Shown one piece after another: positions 25,242 to 37,014 of a DNA stretch of 64,000 bases (its first letter is position 1; every line of letters starts with the position of its first letter). The DNA comes from Capitella teleta. Taxonomy: Eukaryota; Annelida; Polychaeta; Capitellidae. The stretch covers positions 4,516-68,515 of the forward strand of contig KB310412.1 of the NCBI GenBank assembly GCA_000328365.1, written 5' to 3'. The notes under the pieces were generated by a model. The model ran no database searches. It was not told the origin of the DNA and saw nothing but the letters and a program-made list of their open reading frames with translations. The position numbers and the translations under genes are program-made.

Positions 25242-28126
25242 ATTTATCTAGATTCAAATTACATTAATGGCTTGCGAGGATTTCACAATGAATGATATGC
25301 TATCATTTTTGGAAAAAAAATATCTCAATGTTTGTTGTTGTTCAGAGTTCAGATTGGTCAATGTTACGCTCTCTGGTTTGTATTTAGAAACGGATTGATT
25401 ACATTTCATTTATTTATGATTCTAAAATTACCGAACTCAATTGGCACTATTCTCTTCTAATCTAATTGGCACTTTTTTCTTCTCGAATCTCAAGCCAAGT
25501 GATTGGAAGCAAATCAGGTCAATAGATTGTCTAAATTGTCAAATTACGTGTATGGATCCGGAAGTGTGGACTCGGCAATCACGCTTTCTTGCGGGATCTG
25601 ATCAAAGAATTGAAATTGTTCCGTCGAAATTGATGTATTAATTATGTAATATGACTCGAGAATGTGATTCTCATTCAATTTGTTATGGGGGCATTTCGTA
25701 TTATAGGTGTACATTTTGATTGATTGACAATTCATATGAATGATCATTATTGCCTTTGCTGGTATTCACTATGGTTATTCACGTATGTCACAATAAGGTT
25801 GTGTAAGTATACGAACCTTGTTCATCAGTCTGCTTACCATGCCAACTATGATGAGTTGCGATTATGGTTTATCCGAATGGATTTCTATTTCCTGTGACGT
25901 CAGTAATCATGGTATGATAAGCTTCTGCGATCAGTCACGTGACTGTGGTGTAAGACTCTGCACCGTATTACCCAAGCATGGATATTTCATTCATTTCTAT
26001 ATGCAATGGGTGTAAATGAAAAGCAGATCCGGATAAAGGATCCACAGGCCGAGGACAGAGCTCTTTTTGATTCATGCAGCTGAACCCCCATCTCAAGAGA
26101 TGCCTGTTCTTGATTAATTTGACTATCTGCCTCAGAGGTACAGTCACATATTAGCATACATTGCAGTGAGGGAATTTACAAAACTCAAAATTCAGTTCTC
26201 GGAGGAAAGCTTAATCGTCAAGGCTATTTTGGGCCGATATGTTTTTCTACTGAAGGTCTTGCTAAATTAGATTTATAAAATTTTAGACACAGACCTTCTG
26301 TATATCTGAAATACATTGAAGTATTGCGCTTCTTGGGAATGGGTAGACTAACCTTAAAATATTGGTATGCATTATACACGGTCTGGTTTTGCAATTAGGC
26401 GTAGTAATTCCAGTTGTGACACTTCGTAGGCATTAATTATGGATTGCAGAATTAATTACCCTTATCGATGAAATCTTCCCTCATGATTATGCCGAAAGAA
26501 CGGTTGCTAAGAATTGCTTGAAGGTTTCATACAGGAAATAACTTTGCACACAACTTTGCGTTTAAGCATCCCAGATGAAAAAAAATCGAGTTGAAGAATA
26601 GATAAGGCAGATTGCGTTAACCAGACGAAGCCAAAAGGTATGCGCAGCAGAATGGAATAATTGTCGTACGATAATGACATTAAGACATTACAACATATTC
26701 AACTGACATGGTATTTGGCCAATGCCACAAACTCGGAAGTAACGTGGTCTGGGTTGAATTTTTTGGTGTCGTCTAAGCAATAAGTTTGTCCCAGAATAAA
26801 ACCCCTCAACCTTTATCATCATAAATGGTTTGGATAAAAGCATAGAATGCACACAAGGGAAGACTTTAATATTCGCTTTAAGCTTTCTTTCATTCTGATT
26901 CACTGCAAATGGGAAAACCAAAATGGTTACCATGGCAATCTAATTTTCGGGGTCACTTATACCTCTTAGCTGAAAATACGTTTATGTCCAACAAGATACT
27001 ACATAATTTGACTGAAATATGATCATCGCCGCTGTGCAGCTAATATGCCATCAGTGGATCAGGTTCTCAACATTTCAGAGAGCACACATTGAATATCAGT
27101 AAACCGGAGTTTAAAGAACTCAGTGCAATGCATTGTTAAATTGCAACCCTTTAACGCACGCTGTCTTGATCAAAAGAGAATTTTTACCCCGAATGAAGTC
27201 ATTCAATACAATACAAGCACTTGACAAATGGTTGCAACCATGAAATTGTGCCAATAGAAAAGCGCTTCCTACTCAATCAATTGGCGCATACAAATAATTG
27301 TTGCAGGTGTTCCACGTATCCATCAATCAGCGCATCTCTTTAAAGCCTATATTGATAAAACAGTAGCATTGTACTAATCGAAATATGTGTCTATAGTTGT
27401 GCTATTCTAGTCCTGGCTGCGCTGCCTTTACTGTCGCCTTGTCTTTTTCGTTCCCTAATTGGTGGCGACTTTTTCGGTTCTCTCGACTAATGGCATTTCT
27501 TCTATTGCTGATTTCATTAAGGAAGCGATGCAGTCTTCGTGTTATTATGCGGCTCTTAACGCCGGAGCTCCCACCAACTTCCGGTGCTAACGGAAGTTCC
27601 GGTTTACTAAAAATTGCAGGCTATAATTATCCTCGGCTCGAGAGCATTGGAGGTTGTTTCCTTGTGTTGCGATACACAATAGGAATTATTCGTAAATATC
27701 CGTGGAAGAGTTGAATTATTGGAGATGAATACAATATTGATTAATAATCAATAAGTCTCTTTTTGCTGTTGTTGTCCTGCGTTTGTATTGATATGACCTA
27801 CTTCTTGCGGATCGAATTCTGTCCGAGGTTGTGAAACAATATTTCACAATAAGGCTCATTGTGAAGCCACGTTGGCATTTTTGGTTTTGGGTTTTGTTTT
27901 TGTAATTGCAAGAGTTCAACTGAAAACAAGTGCAATATTTTTCTTCAGTTCAGATTACAAAAGAGCAATGGTTTGAACCACGGACTTTGATATTGGATGT
28001 TATAATTTTAAACAACGGAATATTGCCGAATGCCAACTTTATGCAAAAAAAAAAACCAGAATTACTGATGGCCCGGTATGAGTTGTCTGACCTCTTTAAC
28101 ATCCATTTATGGAGAGAAAATATAAG

Positions 28127-28168
28127 CACACACATACACACACCCACACACACCATCTCACACACATC
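28127..28168. repeat. CA-rich microsatellite
   Basis: An imperfect (CA)n tract with single-base interruptions. Confidence 0.75.
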
Positions 28169-30530
28169 ACGTTACACTGCAGTAACTGCACGTAGCGCGC
28201 ATCCGATTTCTGAGAACGTGAAATAAATTACCGACGCTTGGAATATCGCCACTTTGATTACAAGAGTACAAATGGAGACAAACGAATCTCAATTTGTTGC
28301 TGTAAAAAATGTGAATTGTACAAACATTTTGCAAATTGATGTGTTTCTCATCGAATAAAGTATAAATGCCGACGAAGTGTCGTCTTCTATCGTTTTTCAG
28401 GTTTTGCCTAATAACATTCTCAACTCATAATTATAATGACTCTGTAGATACACGAATCGCAAATGTTTTTTTACGCGTGAAGATGAAACTCTTTTTTTCG
28501 GGTGACCAATTTCCGTGGCGGCGAGGGAACTCGTTTCTTTTTTATTTTCAACACCTTGCATTTAATATGCGCAAGTGTAAAAAGGGCGGATGGTGATATA
28601 ATGATAGACATACTACTATAGGATACAACCTTCTTTAATCTGGATGTTTAAAAAGTTAATGAACTTTGACCTGTATCTCATAACTTGCCTGAAATACCAC
28701 CATATACTACAAAAACCAAGCACTGGTACGCCGATAAGCGCATGCGAACAAGCGTAATCAATTTGATTGTACAATAATACATAAAAACCCAGAACAATTT
28801 AATGAATCTTAAATAATTCGCTAACGATCAATCGCATCAAAGGTCTTTACTAGATCAAAGATCCACACAGAAGCCATTAGTAGCCACATACCATGGCTTT
28901 GTTCTCCATCACAGCACGCAATGTTATGCACTCAGGCAATGCTTGTTTCAACCATAACAGTAATCAATTTATAAACGACAAATCACGCAGAACAAACAGG
29001 CTTTGATCGCAATACATTGCCTGTTATCCTCCACAGACTTTGATCTTCCAGTTCTATATCTAAGCTAGCATGTAATTGCATCTGGATGAGGTTTTGTGGA
29101 TAGATCCGCACATTTTATTGGTTTCTCTTGTTATGGGAATAAACGTCATGCCGTGCAGGTGCTTCAGTCCATTTTAAGTAGCCTCCGTCTTGTATTCTTC
29201 ACACATCTTAGTCTTCTTTAAGTTGAAGCCCATCATGCAATGACTGACAGTTTGTCCATCCATTGTGCAAACGATGTGGGAGGCGACTTCGATGTAATCG
29301 CATTACGCAGCGGGCTTCTTTGGACGCACACATTGCTCAATGTGTGCCTAATGTGTGCTCATCAAAGCTCTTTCTTGCTTCCAACAGCACGTATACAGCT
29401 TGATTGATGTCGCTCATCTGCAGCTTAGCGTCTTATTTAACGATATCATTCGCACAATCATCAAATTTCAGAATTATCCTAAAATAAGCATGGGGACATC
29501 ATGTCGACCTTCAGGCATTTTTCCTCTTTCAGATGCAAATTTAGGTTGTCAGATATCATAAAATTCTGAGGACGATTTCTGCTTTCCGCTCTCTAAAAAT
29601 GCCAAGCTAGTACCCTTATAAGATGACTAAGCCCTCCTCGCTGTCTCAATCTTAAGGTTGAATCCTCAAACCCAGGTTTGTGTGATTTAGGCTGGAAGAC
29701 GACCTTCCGCCTTATTCCAAGAAACTTCTAGGAATTTCATCTGGGGTCGGCTTGTCTTCTTATTCTATTGCAAATGAATCGTGATCTCCAACGGAGCCTG
29801 TATACATCAATTCTAATTCCATTATTCCACATAGCTATTACTTATTACTCATAATTATGTCATAAAGTCCGTAAGTTGTCAGGAGTAATTAATAATTATG
29901 TCATCATTGTGGCTACCATGATAGCGCTACAGGTAACCCAGATCACTGAAAGGATATAGGCTTTATAATTGGTACTACGCCGATATATCACCGTCGGTAT
30001 TGAGTTAATAAGTGAATGATCAAATATTTGCAACATCAACAATGAACGTGGAACAGCCTCCCATCATTGCTGGCATTTCACATTCAGATCACGCTTCTAT
30101 ATCGTATAGATTCGGTGCTTTTTTCTCGAGATATAGCTCGGAAAATAGATTGTTGGATCGCTTCGGAAAGAGGGTTTGCAATTGATTTAAACGAGCAATA
30201 TCTCTGGAGAAATGGAGCGTCCGTTCGTTCTCTTCATGGCCGCGTGGGTCGTTCGCTTTCGTTGCATCGGGCCTCTGCGTTGGCACTACATCTATTAATG
30301 TCTTCGTTCGACGTGTGTTTGTGTTGGCAAGGGTGTTATGTTCAATTGTGGCTGTAGAAATATAGTTCATTTCATCTGAATAGTCTTTGGTGACTATATA
30401 ATTTGAAACTCCCCAATATTTAGTACAAAACACAAATAAAGAGCACTGCTCTGTGGGTAAAAATTCCATAAGGTCCACGCACACCTGCTCATCACCCCTT
30501 GGCAATTGTAATGATGAAGGCGTAACCTAC

Positions 30531-30740
30531 CTCCCACTCCTGCTCCGAGGCATTGATCACGATGAATAATTCACAGGATGATTCGACGGCAAATGCTCTC
30601 TGGTCAATCGAGACACCGAGCACCACGGGGATTCAATTGCCACTTCTTTGGGGAGAGCAAACAGAAACTTGAGATTCATTTGTGATGAGATCCACTTCAC
30701 AGTCAAATAATTGCTTGAATAGACGGAGTTGATCGGTCAT
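30531..30740 (-). pseudogene. Degenerate or mis-assembled coding block, unrecognised
   Basis: From an ATG at 30740 the frame reads MTDQLRLFKQLFDCEVDLIT and continues to a stop near 30626. Immediately afterwards the DNA encodes IPVVLGVSIDQRAFAVESS and ELFIVINASEQEWE, ending at a donor-like GAG|GTAGGT (30531). A third frame in the middle gives FLFALPKEVAIE. Amino-acid composition and the donor site look like genuine coding sequence with one stop and at least one frame change. I do not recognise the protein. It could be a processed pseudogene, an exon with sequence errors, or chance. Confidence 0.3.
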
Positions 30741-33700
30741 TTTTTATTCGGTCTGGGGTAAAAAGAAAAATTGGCTATGAAATATTATTTTCTTACCATG
30801 CAATAAATCATATCATTTAAACTACGATCGACCAATGGAACGAATTCTCAGAAAACGTCGAATCCAATCAGGCTCTTCTCCCTCCTGCATATCGAATAAT
30901 ATTGAAATCTCATCTAGAGTTCTCGATCACAAAATGTTCAAACGCCTAGATCCAAACTTTGCACGGGTTCTTGACCTCCTCGTCATTACATTATTACAGA
31001 ACGGCTCTAAACACAAGGTATTAAATAGCACAATTGAATAAATGTTTGCTGGGGCTGAGGCTATGGTTAGTTAGCCAGCACCCGAACCCCTGGCTGATTG
31101 ACCAGGGCCAACCCGACCTCACCCATGAAGAGCCAACCCTTATCTCCGCTGATGCATGGCTGTCAAACCCAGATTACTCGCTTGTTTTTTGTTGATCAAC
31201 CTTTTCACCATTGACAACTGGCCAAATGACCCACTCAGCAATGCGAAATGAGAGGTTCGCATAAATGGTCATTTGTCCACATGGAAACAGCACTGTCTAT
31301 TTCAACAAGCCTAATGTGTACTAAACACTAATTGGTCATAATGCTTTAGTAAATAGATAATTGTTTTTGTGTGTGTTTATGAGCACCATTGGTCGTCAGA
31401 CGGAGTGTCTGGTAATCAGATTGAGGCTATCAAGCGCAATGCCCTTTCTCTTTCCACTAAAATAAAGATACATTTATAGCATTATCAATTCTAATGTATA
31501 AAAATAGAGGCACGTGTTCCATCCTGCATAAGGAACGCCATTTTAAATTCGCTATTAATAAGAAGAAAAAATCGCGTGATGGAAATTATTGAAGATGACA
31601 CCCATTTGTTTAATGTGGCAACCATTGTTGGACAAGACCAAGCCGGCCTGCGGGTTGAATACCGATCTAAGCATAATCATTAACTTTGAACCAAGATCTA
31701 AAGTCTATGACATTGTATGCCACCCAGTGATGTCACCAATCAGTGTCGTTAATCCGACAAGTGCTTTAGGGTAACAGCACCGTGGGAACCACCCTCCAAG
31801 CCATAACAGTGTAAAACATAATCACCATTGATTTAACACGCAAGCACGTCAGAAATCAAGTTGAGAATACCCCGACAAACGGATTTCTATCCTCGTCTGC
31901 TTCGAAGGTGAAGGATCCGAAATGCACTGGTTGGCGTCTCTGATCCAAGCATGATCCGCATCGGTTGCCGCCTCTCTCCGTTGATCTATTGTCTCTTGTG
32001 GCTTGTTCCAACATCTTGTTTCTACTTCCACCCACGCAAATCTCCCGGTGTGTTTTTTTTTCTCCCGCTCTGCGAAGTTGAGCCCAGTGCAGCTGGCACT
32101 TGTCTTATTGTGAATGTCAGAATTTAGTCGGAGTATGCAATTTTTTTCTTCTTTTTTTTTGTTCTAATTGCTCTAATCAGAAAATGAATATTGATCTGCT
32201 TGAATGATTTAAAGTTCTGCAAGCGCGCCGTCATATCGAAGATACTACATTCATGGAGTACTGTTGAATACAACTCTTTTTCTTTTTTTTAAATCTTGCA
32301 CTATACTTCATTGTAGTGCATACGAATGTATTAAGACCCGACTAGACTATACTTTAGAGCATACATATTATCCAATGCTCTCCAATATGAAACCATAAAT
32401 TTCACTGGCCCAGTAACAAATGCATTGTGTCGATGTCGACACATCCCGTTGCAATCCTTTCAATCTCCGCTTTTGCTTAAGCAAGTCACTGTCCATGAAT
32501 ACTCAATTGTGTTCTAATTGCAAAGTGTTAGAATGCTGATTACTGCTTGTCACTTGATATTTTTATCTCGCCACTCATCAAGAAAGACTGATGTGGCTCC
32601 TTTGTCAACTGAGAGGGCCTCACTTGTTAAAAGCTCTCTTTTATGCCCACCTTCAAACTGGAGACAGAAATGGGACAGTGGCTGTGTGACCTGCATACTT
32701 GATGGGCAAAAATAACAAAGCCACACCGAGGGCCGCATATATGAGATTTTGAAGATGATGAAAATTCTGCAATGGGCAAGCAAGAACGATGGAAGGAAGC
32801 CGTTGGGTACCTGATGTTTATTGATACGGAGTTTTTAATATTGCTAGGTTCAAGTACATAATGTACGATATGGTATTAAGTCCCGAGGCAACGTAGCACA
32901 GCAGGCATCAATTATGATGTTTAATGTATCTATAATACAAAGCAACAAAAATCTTCTCATGAGAACTCATTGTTAGTTCACTTTGTTGTGCAATTTTTCA
33001 CTCAATCAGTGGGTGTGACGCAAACAGCGGGCAACAAAACCCTGGAAACGCCTTGGCATTTCAGACGGGGCGTGTAATTACACCTGGGTGCCATTACATA
33101 ATTGCAGTTTCTTTATCCACCGCTTCCCCCAAGAGAGCAGCTCGACATTTACGCGATTGTAAAACGCGCCGTGTTCGTCACCTTCCAAGATAGGATCGAG
33201 TTCCTTGGACGTGAGAAAAGACGCAGTGACCTTGCTAGGAGGACATTCCTATTCACAAATCCTCTTTCCAATCACATGAAGAGTATTTCTCACCATGGAG
33301 GCCACGGGGAAAATAGCTTGTCTGGTTTTTCAATAAAACCTGACTAGGTTTATTTAAGAGGCTTCCTGAATGCGCTTTAATCAAGTTCCTTTTCATTGCA
33401 ATTGCATTCAAACGAGAAACTGTTTCTATTCATTGGTCGACAGTGACGGTTCATTTCGTCCACTTTATAGCCATAGTAATTGCAGAGCTATGGAAGCACC
33501 CATTATTGGTTCTCGAATTTAAAAAGACCCGAACCTTTCATATCCCATATATAACCTGAAATTCTATAGTTGACACCGGATCCTACCCCTCTGTGGCTCG
33601 AATTGTTCGTGCACATTGCAGTGAGAAAAGTACTCCGACCAATCAACACTGAAGTCCAATCTCAACCTGGAGAGTTGTTTCCAGCAGGGCATCCTATAAA

Positions 33701-33960
33701 TACACGCAGCTCACGTGATTCGATGGCGGAAGCAAATCTGTCGTTGGGCATGCGCTTTGCACGCATGATCAATACATAAAAAGTATTCTTTGACTGATGA
33801 TTGCCGTCAGCCCCCTCTTCCTCCTCTTCCTCCTCTTCCTCCTCCTCCTTCGCTAGCTGCCCTGATCTGGCCTGCTGCTTACTTGATCGATTCGTTGTGA
33901 GAGGAGCGTGTCCTGAAGCTTGCTACCCTCCGCGCCTGCTCGGTTCCTTTGTCCATTCGC
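30741..33960. other. Gene-poor stretch upstream of the LDLa gene
   Basis: No supported feature until a pyrimidine-rich TCC/CTTCC microsatellite at about 33812-33851. The region immediately upstream of 33967 is the presumed promoter of the next gene. Confidence 0.5.
33812..33851. repeat. CTTCCTCC polypyrimidine tract
   Basis: A nearly pure pyrimidine strand of CTTCCTCCT repeats, 120-150 bp upstream of the TATA box. Such GA/CT tracts are common in promoters and could bind GAGA-type factors (inference). Confidence 0.65.
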
Positions 33961-33966
33961 TTGGGG

Positions 33967-33974
33967 TATAAAAG
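33967..33974 (+). promoter_or_regulatory. TATA box of the LDLa transmembrane gene
   Basis: TATAAAAG is flanked by G/C-rich DNA (GGGG before, GCAGCGCGG after), the classical TATA setting. It would place the start of transcription near 33997. A first exon of about 90 nt could then end at the donor GAG|GTAGGA at 34087/34088. Confidence 0.6.
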
Positions 33975-34544
33975 GCAGCGCGGAGAAGGGCATGGTTATC
34001 TGGCATGTGGGGACTAAACGGCGGATTACGAGGGTGTTACAACGAACGGCTGTAACTCATCCCTGCCAATGTTGACATGGCGTTGAGGTAGGAATTGCTC
34101 TGTTCATCTAAGTGGGTCGAGCATCATTTCCTTCGACTAGCTCAGTGAGCTAATTTGATAATTTAAACTGTAAAATTACCCTTAGACTAAGGACTGTTTA
34201 TTCTGTTTATCCACCTTAGTTAAAATTGATGCGACTTAAGTTAAGTTTAGAGTTAAATTAGAAGAATACGATAACAAAACCGACATGTTTATTAACCAGT
34301 GTACAAGGCTTGTAAATAGAACAGAAGCGTAGTATTGCATATCCAGATAATGTAGAGAGACCCCAAGACAATTTCATATCTGTCACATGGGACTTCAATA
34401 CGCATGCAGGCCAAGAAGACTTTCTCCATCTCACGGCATGCCCCATCCCCGCCGCTGAGACATTCCATGGCACCACTGAATCCCCATTGAGAATACATTG
34501 TGTTGCATGCACAACTCATACAAGTTGGTTTTATATTGACAGAT

Positions 34545-37014
34545 ATGGATCAAGACATGTGTAACAAGACTACATCGTTTCTATGTGGTAATGGGCGATG
34601 TATCAATGCTACATTACTGTGCAATGGATACGACAATTGTCGAGATGGCAGTGACGAATCATATACATATGCACACTGTAAAGGTGAGTGGTTTCATTTC
34701 ATGCACTGTAATGCCCCTTTGTGTACATTGGTATTCATATAACCTCGCTTACATGTTACATGTATATCCTAACAATTTCTATTAACCTTAAGGGTAACCT
34801 CATTGTAATATTGCTATATAATGTATCGTTGCATTTGATAATACATTATTTTTTTGGGAAAAGCCGCAATACCACAAAAATATGAGCAGTTTCATAATTT
34901 GATTCATAGCAGACGTGTAGATGCATACATAGTGTCCATTACGTAATGCATCTTTAGCTGTCTTGATCGAAGTGTATCGTAAGCCTATGAGCAAACATAA
35001 TTTAGATATATTCGCTCAAGAAACTCCCAGATTTATACGATATCCATTACGAAAGAAGACCTCGACACCTGCCTCTGTTTTAATAGGAGTGTCATTCACA
35101 GTAATCCCGCTCTACAAATATACATAAAAGTAGCGCATTGTGCGTTGTAGGCTATGGTTGTCGGATACTTCAGTTCTTGGCCCTTGTCTGTGCGATGCCA
35201 ATATATCTTTAGAATGTGACTTGAGCCATTAAAATGGCTATCGCTGTTATTGTACAGCAAAAAATGTCGCATAAAACAGGGCTGTATAACGTCACAAATG
35301 AGAACAGGGCTCGAAGCTATGACAAATCACCTCCACATGATATCCAGGGTAGTGGTGATGTCAGAGTGCGAAGAGTGTGACCAAATAGTGCCCTGAGGTT
35401 GGCTTCCTTAAACAGCTCCTACCCGGATGGCTACATCATGGAATGTAAATACAACGTGAACGCCAGTGCTTGCAATTTGTTCTGACCACCATTAGCCTTA
35501 GCATTGAGCTAATGAGCACAAGTATTAGCTTATTAGCAGAGCCTATGGGGAACGTCTTCGCTGATTATATGTAATTGAGAGAGTCGGGTTGATTCGTGCA
35601 ATTCAATTAGCGTCGAAGTCTTCGAGTACAGCCCGACCGAAGTCGGCCTTGATATGCATAATCTCTATGTATGCATTTGCGATGCCATATGTTTTGCCGG
35701 AGACAAAGCTGAAGATGACAAAGCTAAAACCCATGATGTAAGATCATGGGTTTTAATAGCTTGACTTATAAACTGCCTTAAGCGACGACATTGGCCCGAA
35801 ACGACATCGCATTTGTCAATCAGACAGAGTGATTTCCACTCATGCAAATACGCAGCTGCTCAAATGAACGCAATTTCATTTGACACTCTCCATTAAAACG
35901 TCTATTCAATTCGATTCCACAGAAGAGGAAGAGATCGCAATGAATGAGGATCGACCAGCGCTAGTCGCTCATCCACAAATATCGCTGCGTTCCTCCAGGA
36001 ATACAATGCAGCTTAGCACCGGGGTCTTCAAAGGCTTGGCGCCGAATGAAGCATTGCGGTTAAGAGTATTGGGGGAACGGCGCCCCAGTCGAAGTGATTA
36101 CCCTCAATTTGTTGCCCTCTCTAAGGCTCAGGGGCAAGGGGTTCCAGAGCGGCTTCCTGCTGCTCCCCCATCGGCCTAAGGCCATCCTTGTTACGCTGTG
36201 TGATTCCCGTATATTTTTTGTTTCATGCCATTTTCTATTTGTTGCAGAACCATACCGACTGAGCGCTCTGGAGGTGGCCGCCATCGTGATTGGGAGTATC
36301 ATCGGCACGGTTGTCCTGTGCTGCTTCCTCGGCTCTGTCATTGACTGTTTCATGCACGTCTACAAGTATTGGTGTTCATGCTTGCACAAAGCATACCGCT
36401 CGAAATGCAGGGGAGCAGAGGCTGGTACCATGCGTAACCCCAACTTCGGCAGTGCGCAGTACGCACAGAACAGTAGCAGCGAACCAACGGTGTTGCTGGT
36501 CAGGGCTGTCCCCCCTTCGTTCTCAACCATCATTTTATCGTGTGAGGGCAGAGAACACCAACAAGATCCACCTGCAGAGAGCTCACAGCAACAGACGCCT
36601 CCGTATCGAGTGATAGGCCGTGTGAGCAGTAGTCACGTGCTACTAAATAACAATAACACCATCGCCAACAGACATGCCATTGAGCATGACCCCAGCGACA
36701 TTGCTGGCAACGGTAAACTCAGAGACTCGGCCACACAGACATCTCCAACTGCTCGCTTGGCTTGCATTCGCACTCGTTCGTGTGATGACCACTCCGATGA
36801 GAGGTCAAGACTACTGCTGCCCCGTCATCAAAGCGTCCGAGTGCGCTGCTTGCGGGAATCCCTGGAGTTCACGAGCATACCAGGATTGGTGACGGAGAAG
36901 TCTCCGACACCCGATGGCCCCATGCCGCCCTCCTACTCGAGTATATTTCGTAATGAGTTCGTGACTTACGAGACTGATGGTGCGGAGATTTCGCTGAGCC
37001 CTCCTTCGAGATGA
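34545..37014 (+). CDS. Single-pass membrane protein with one LDL-receptor class A domain and PPxY tail (LDLRAD3/LDLRAD4-like)
   Basis: Two coding exons, 34545-34683 (exon opens at 34543 after an AG) and 36248-37014, join in phase 1 into 301 aa. Residues 6-45 are a canonical LDLa module: six cysteines (6, 14, 19, 26, 32, 45) and the calcium signature DGSDE (34-38), with sequons at 7 and 21. A transmembrane segment at about 53-78 follows directly. The ~220-residue tail is Ser/Thr/Pro-rich with TPPYR, PPSF and, near the C-terminus, PPSYSS, a PPxY motif that binds WW domains of NEDD4-type ubiquitin ligases. LDLRAD3 and LDLRAD4 share LDLa, TM and PY-motif tail. The lack of a signal peptide matches LDLRAD4; a missed 5' exon with more LDLa units would make it LDLRAD3-like. 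The 5'-UTR exon is likely about 33997-34087. Confidence 0.78.
34684..36247. other. Intron of the LDLa gene
   Basis: A 1.56-kb intron, far longer than those of the other two genes. It holds a 13-bp perfect hairpin at 35725-35755 (TAAAACCCATGAT, 5-nt loop). No transposon is recognised. Confidence 0.6.

Larger units (their letters stand above)
18784..30530. other. Long gene-poor stretch
   Basis: About 11.7 kb without a supported gene. It contains a 31-bp T run (20863-20893), a 10-bp perfect hairpin (25214-25241) and a CA microsatellite (about 28127-28168). Frames such as 27397-27714 (a hydrophobic stretch FLLLLISL) and 20336-20608 lack splice or start support. No transposon is recognised, in contrast to both ends of the window. 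Confidence 0.5.

Noticed and set aside
27397-27714. Open plus-strand frame with a hydrophobic stretch
   Set aside because: No start context, splice support or motif; length is within chance expectation.
36060-36892. Other-frame ORFs over the last exon of the LDLa gene
   Set aside because: They are shadows of the 767-nt coding exon, whose frame contains the transmembrane segment and PPxY motif.
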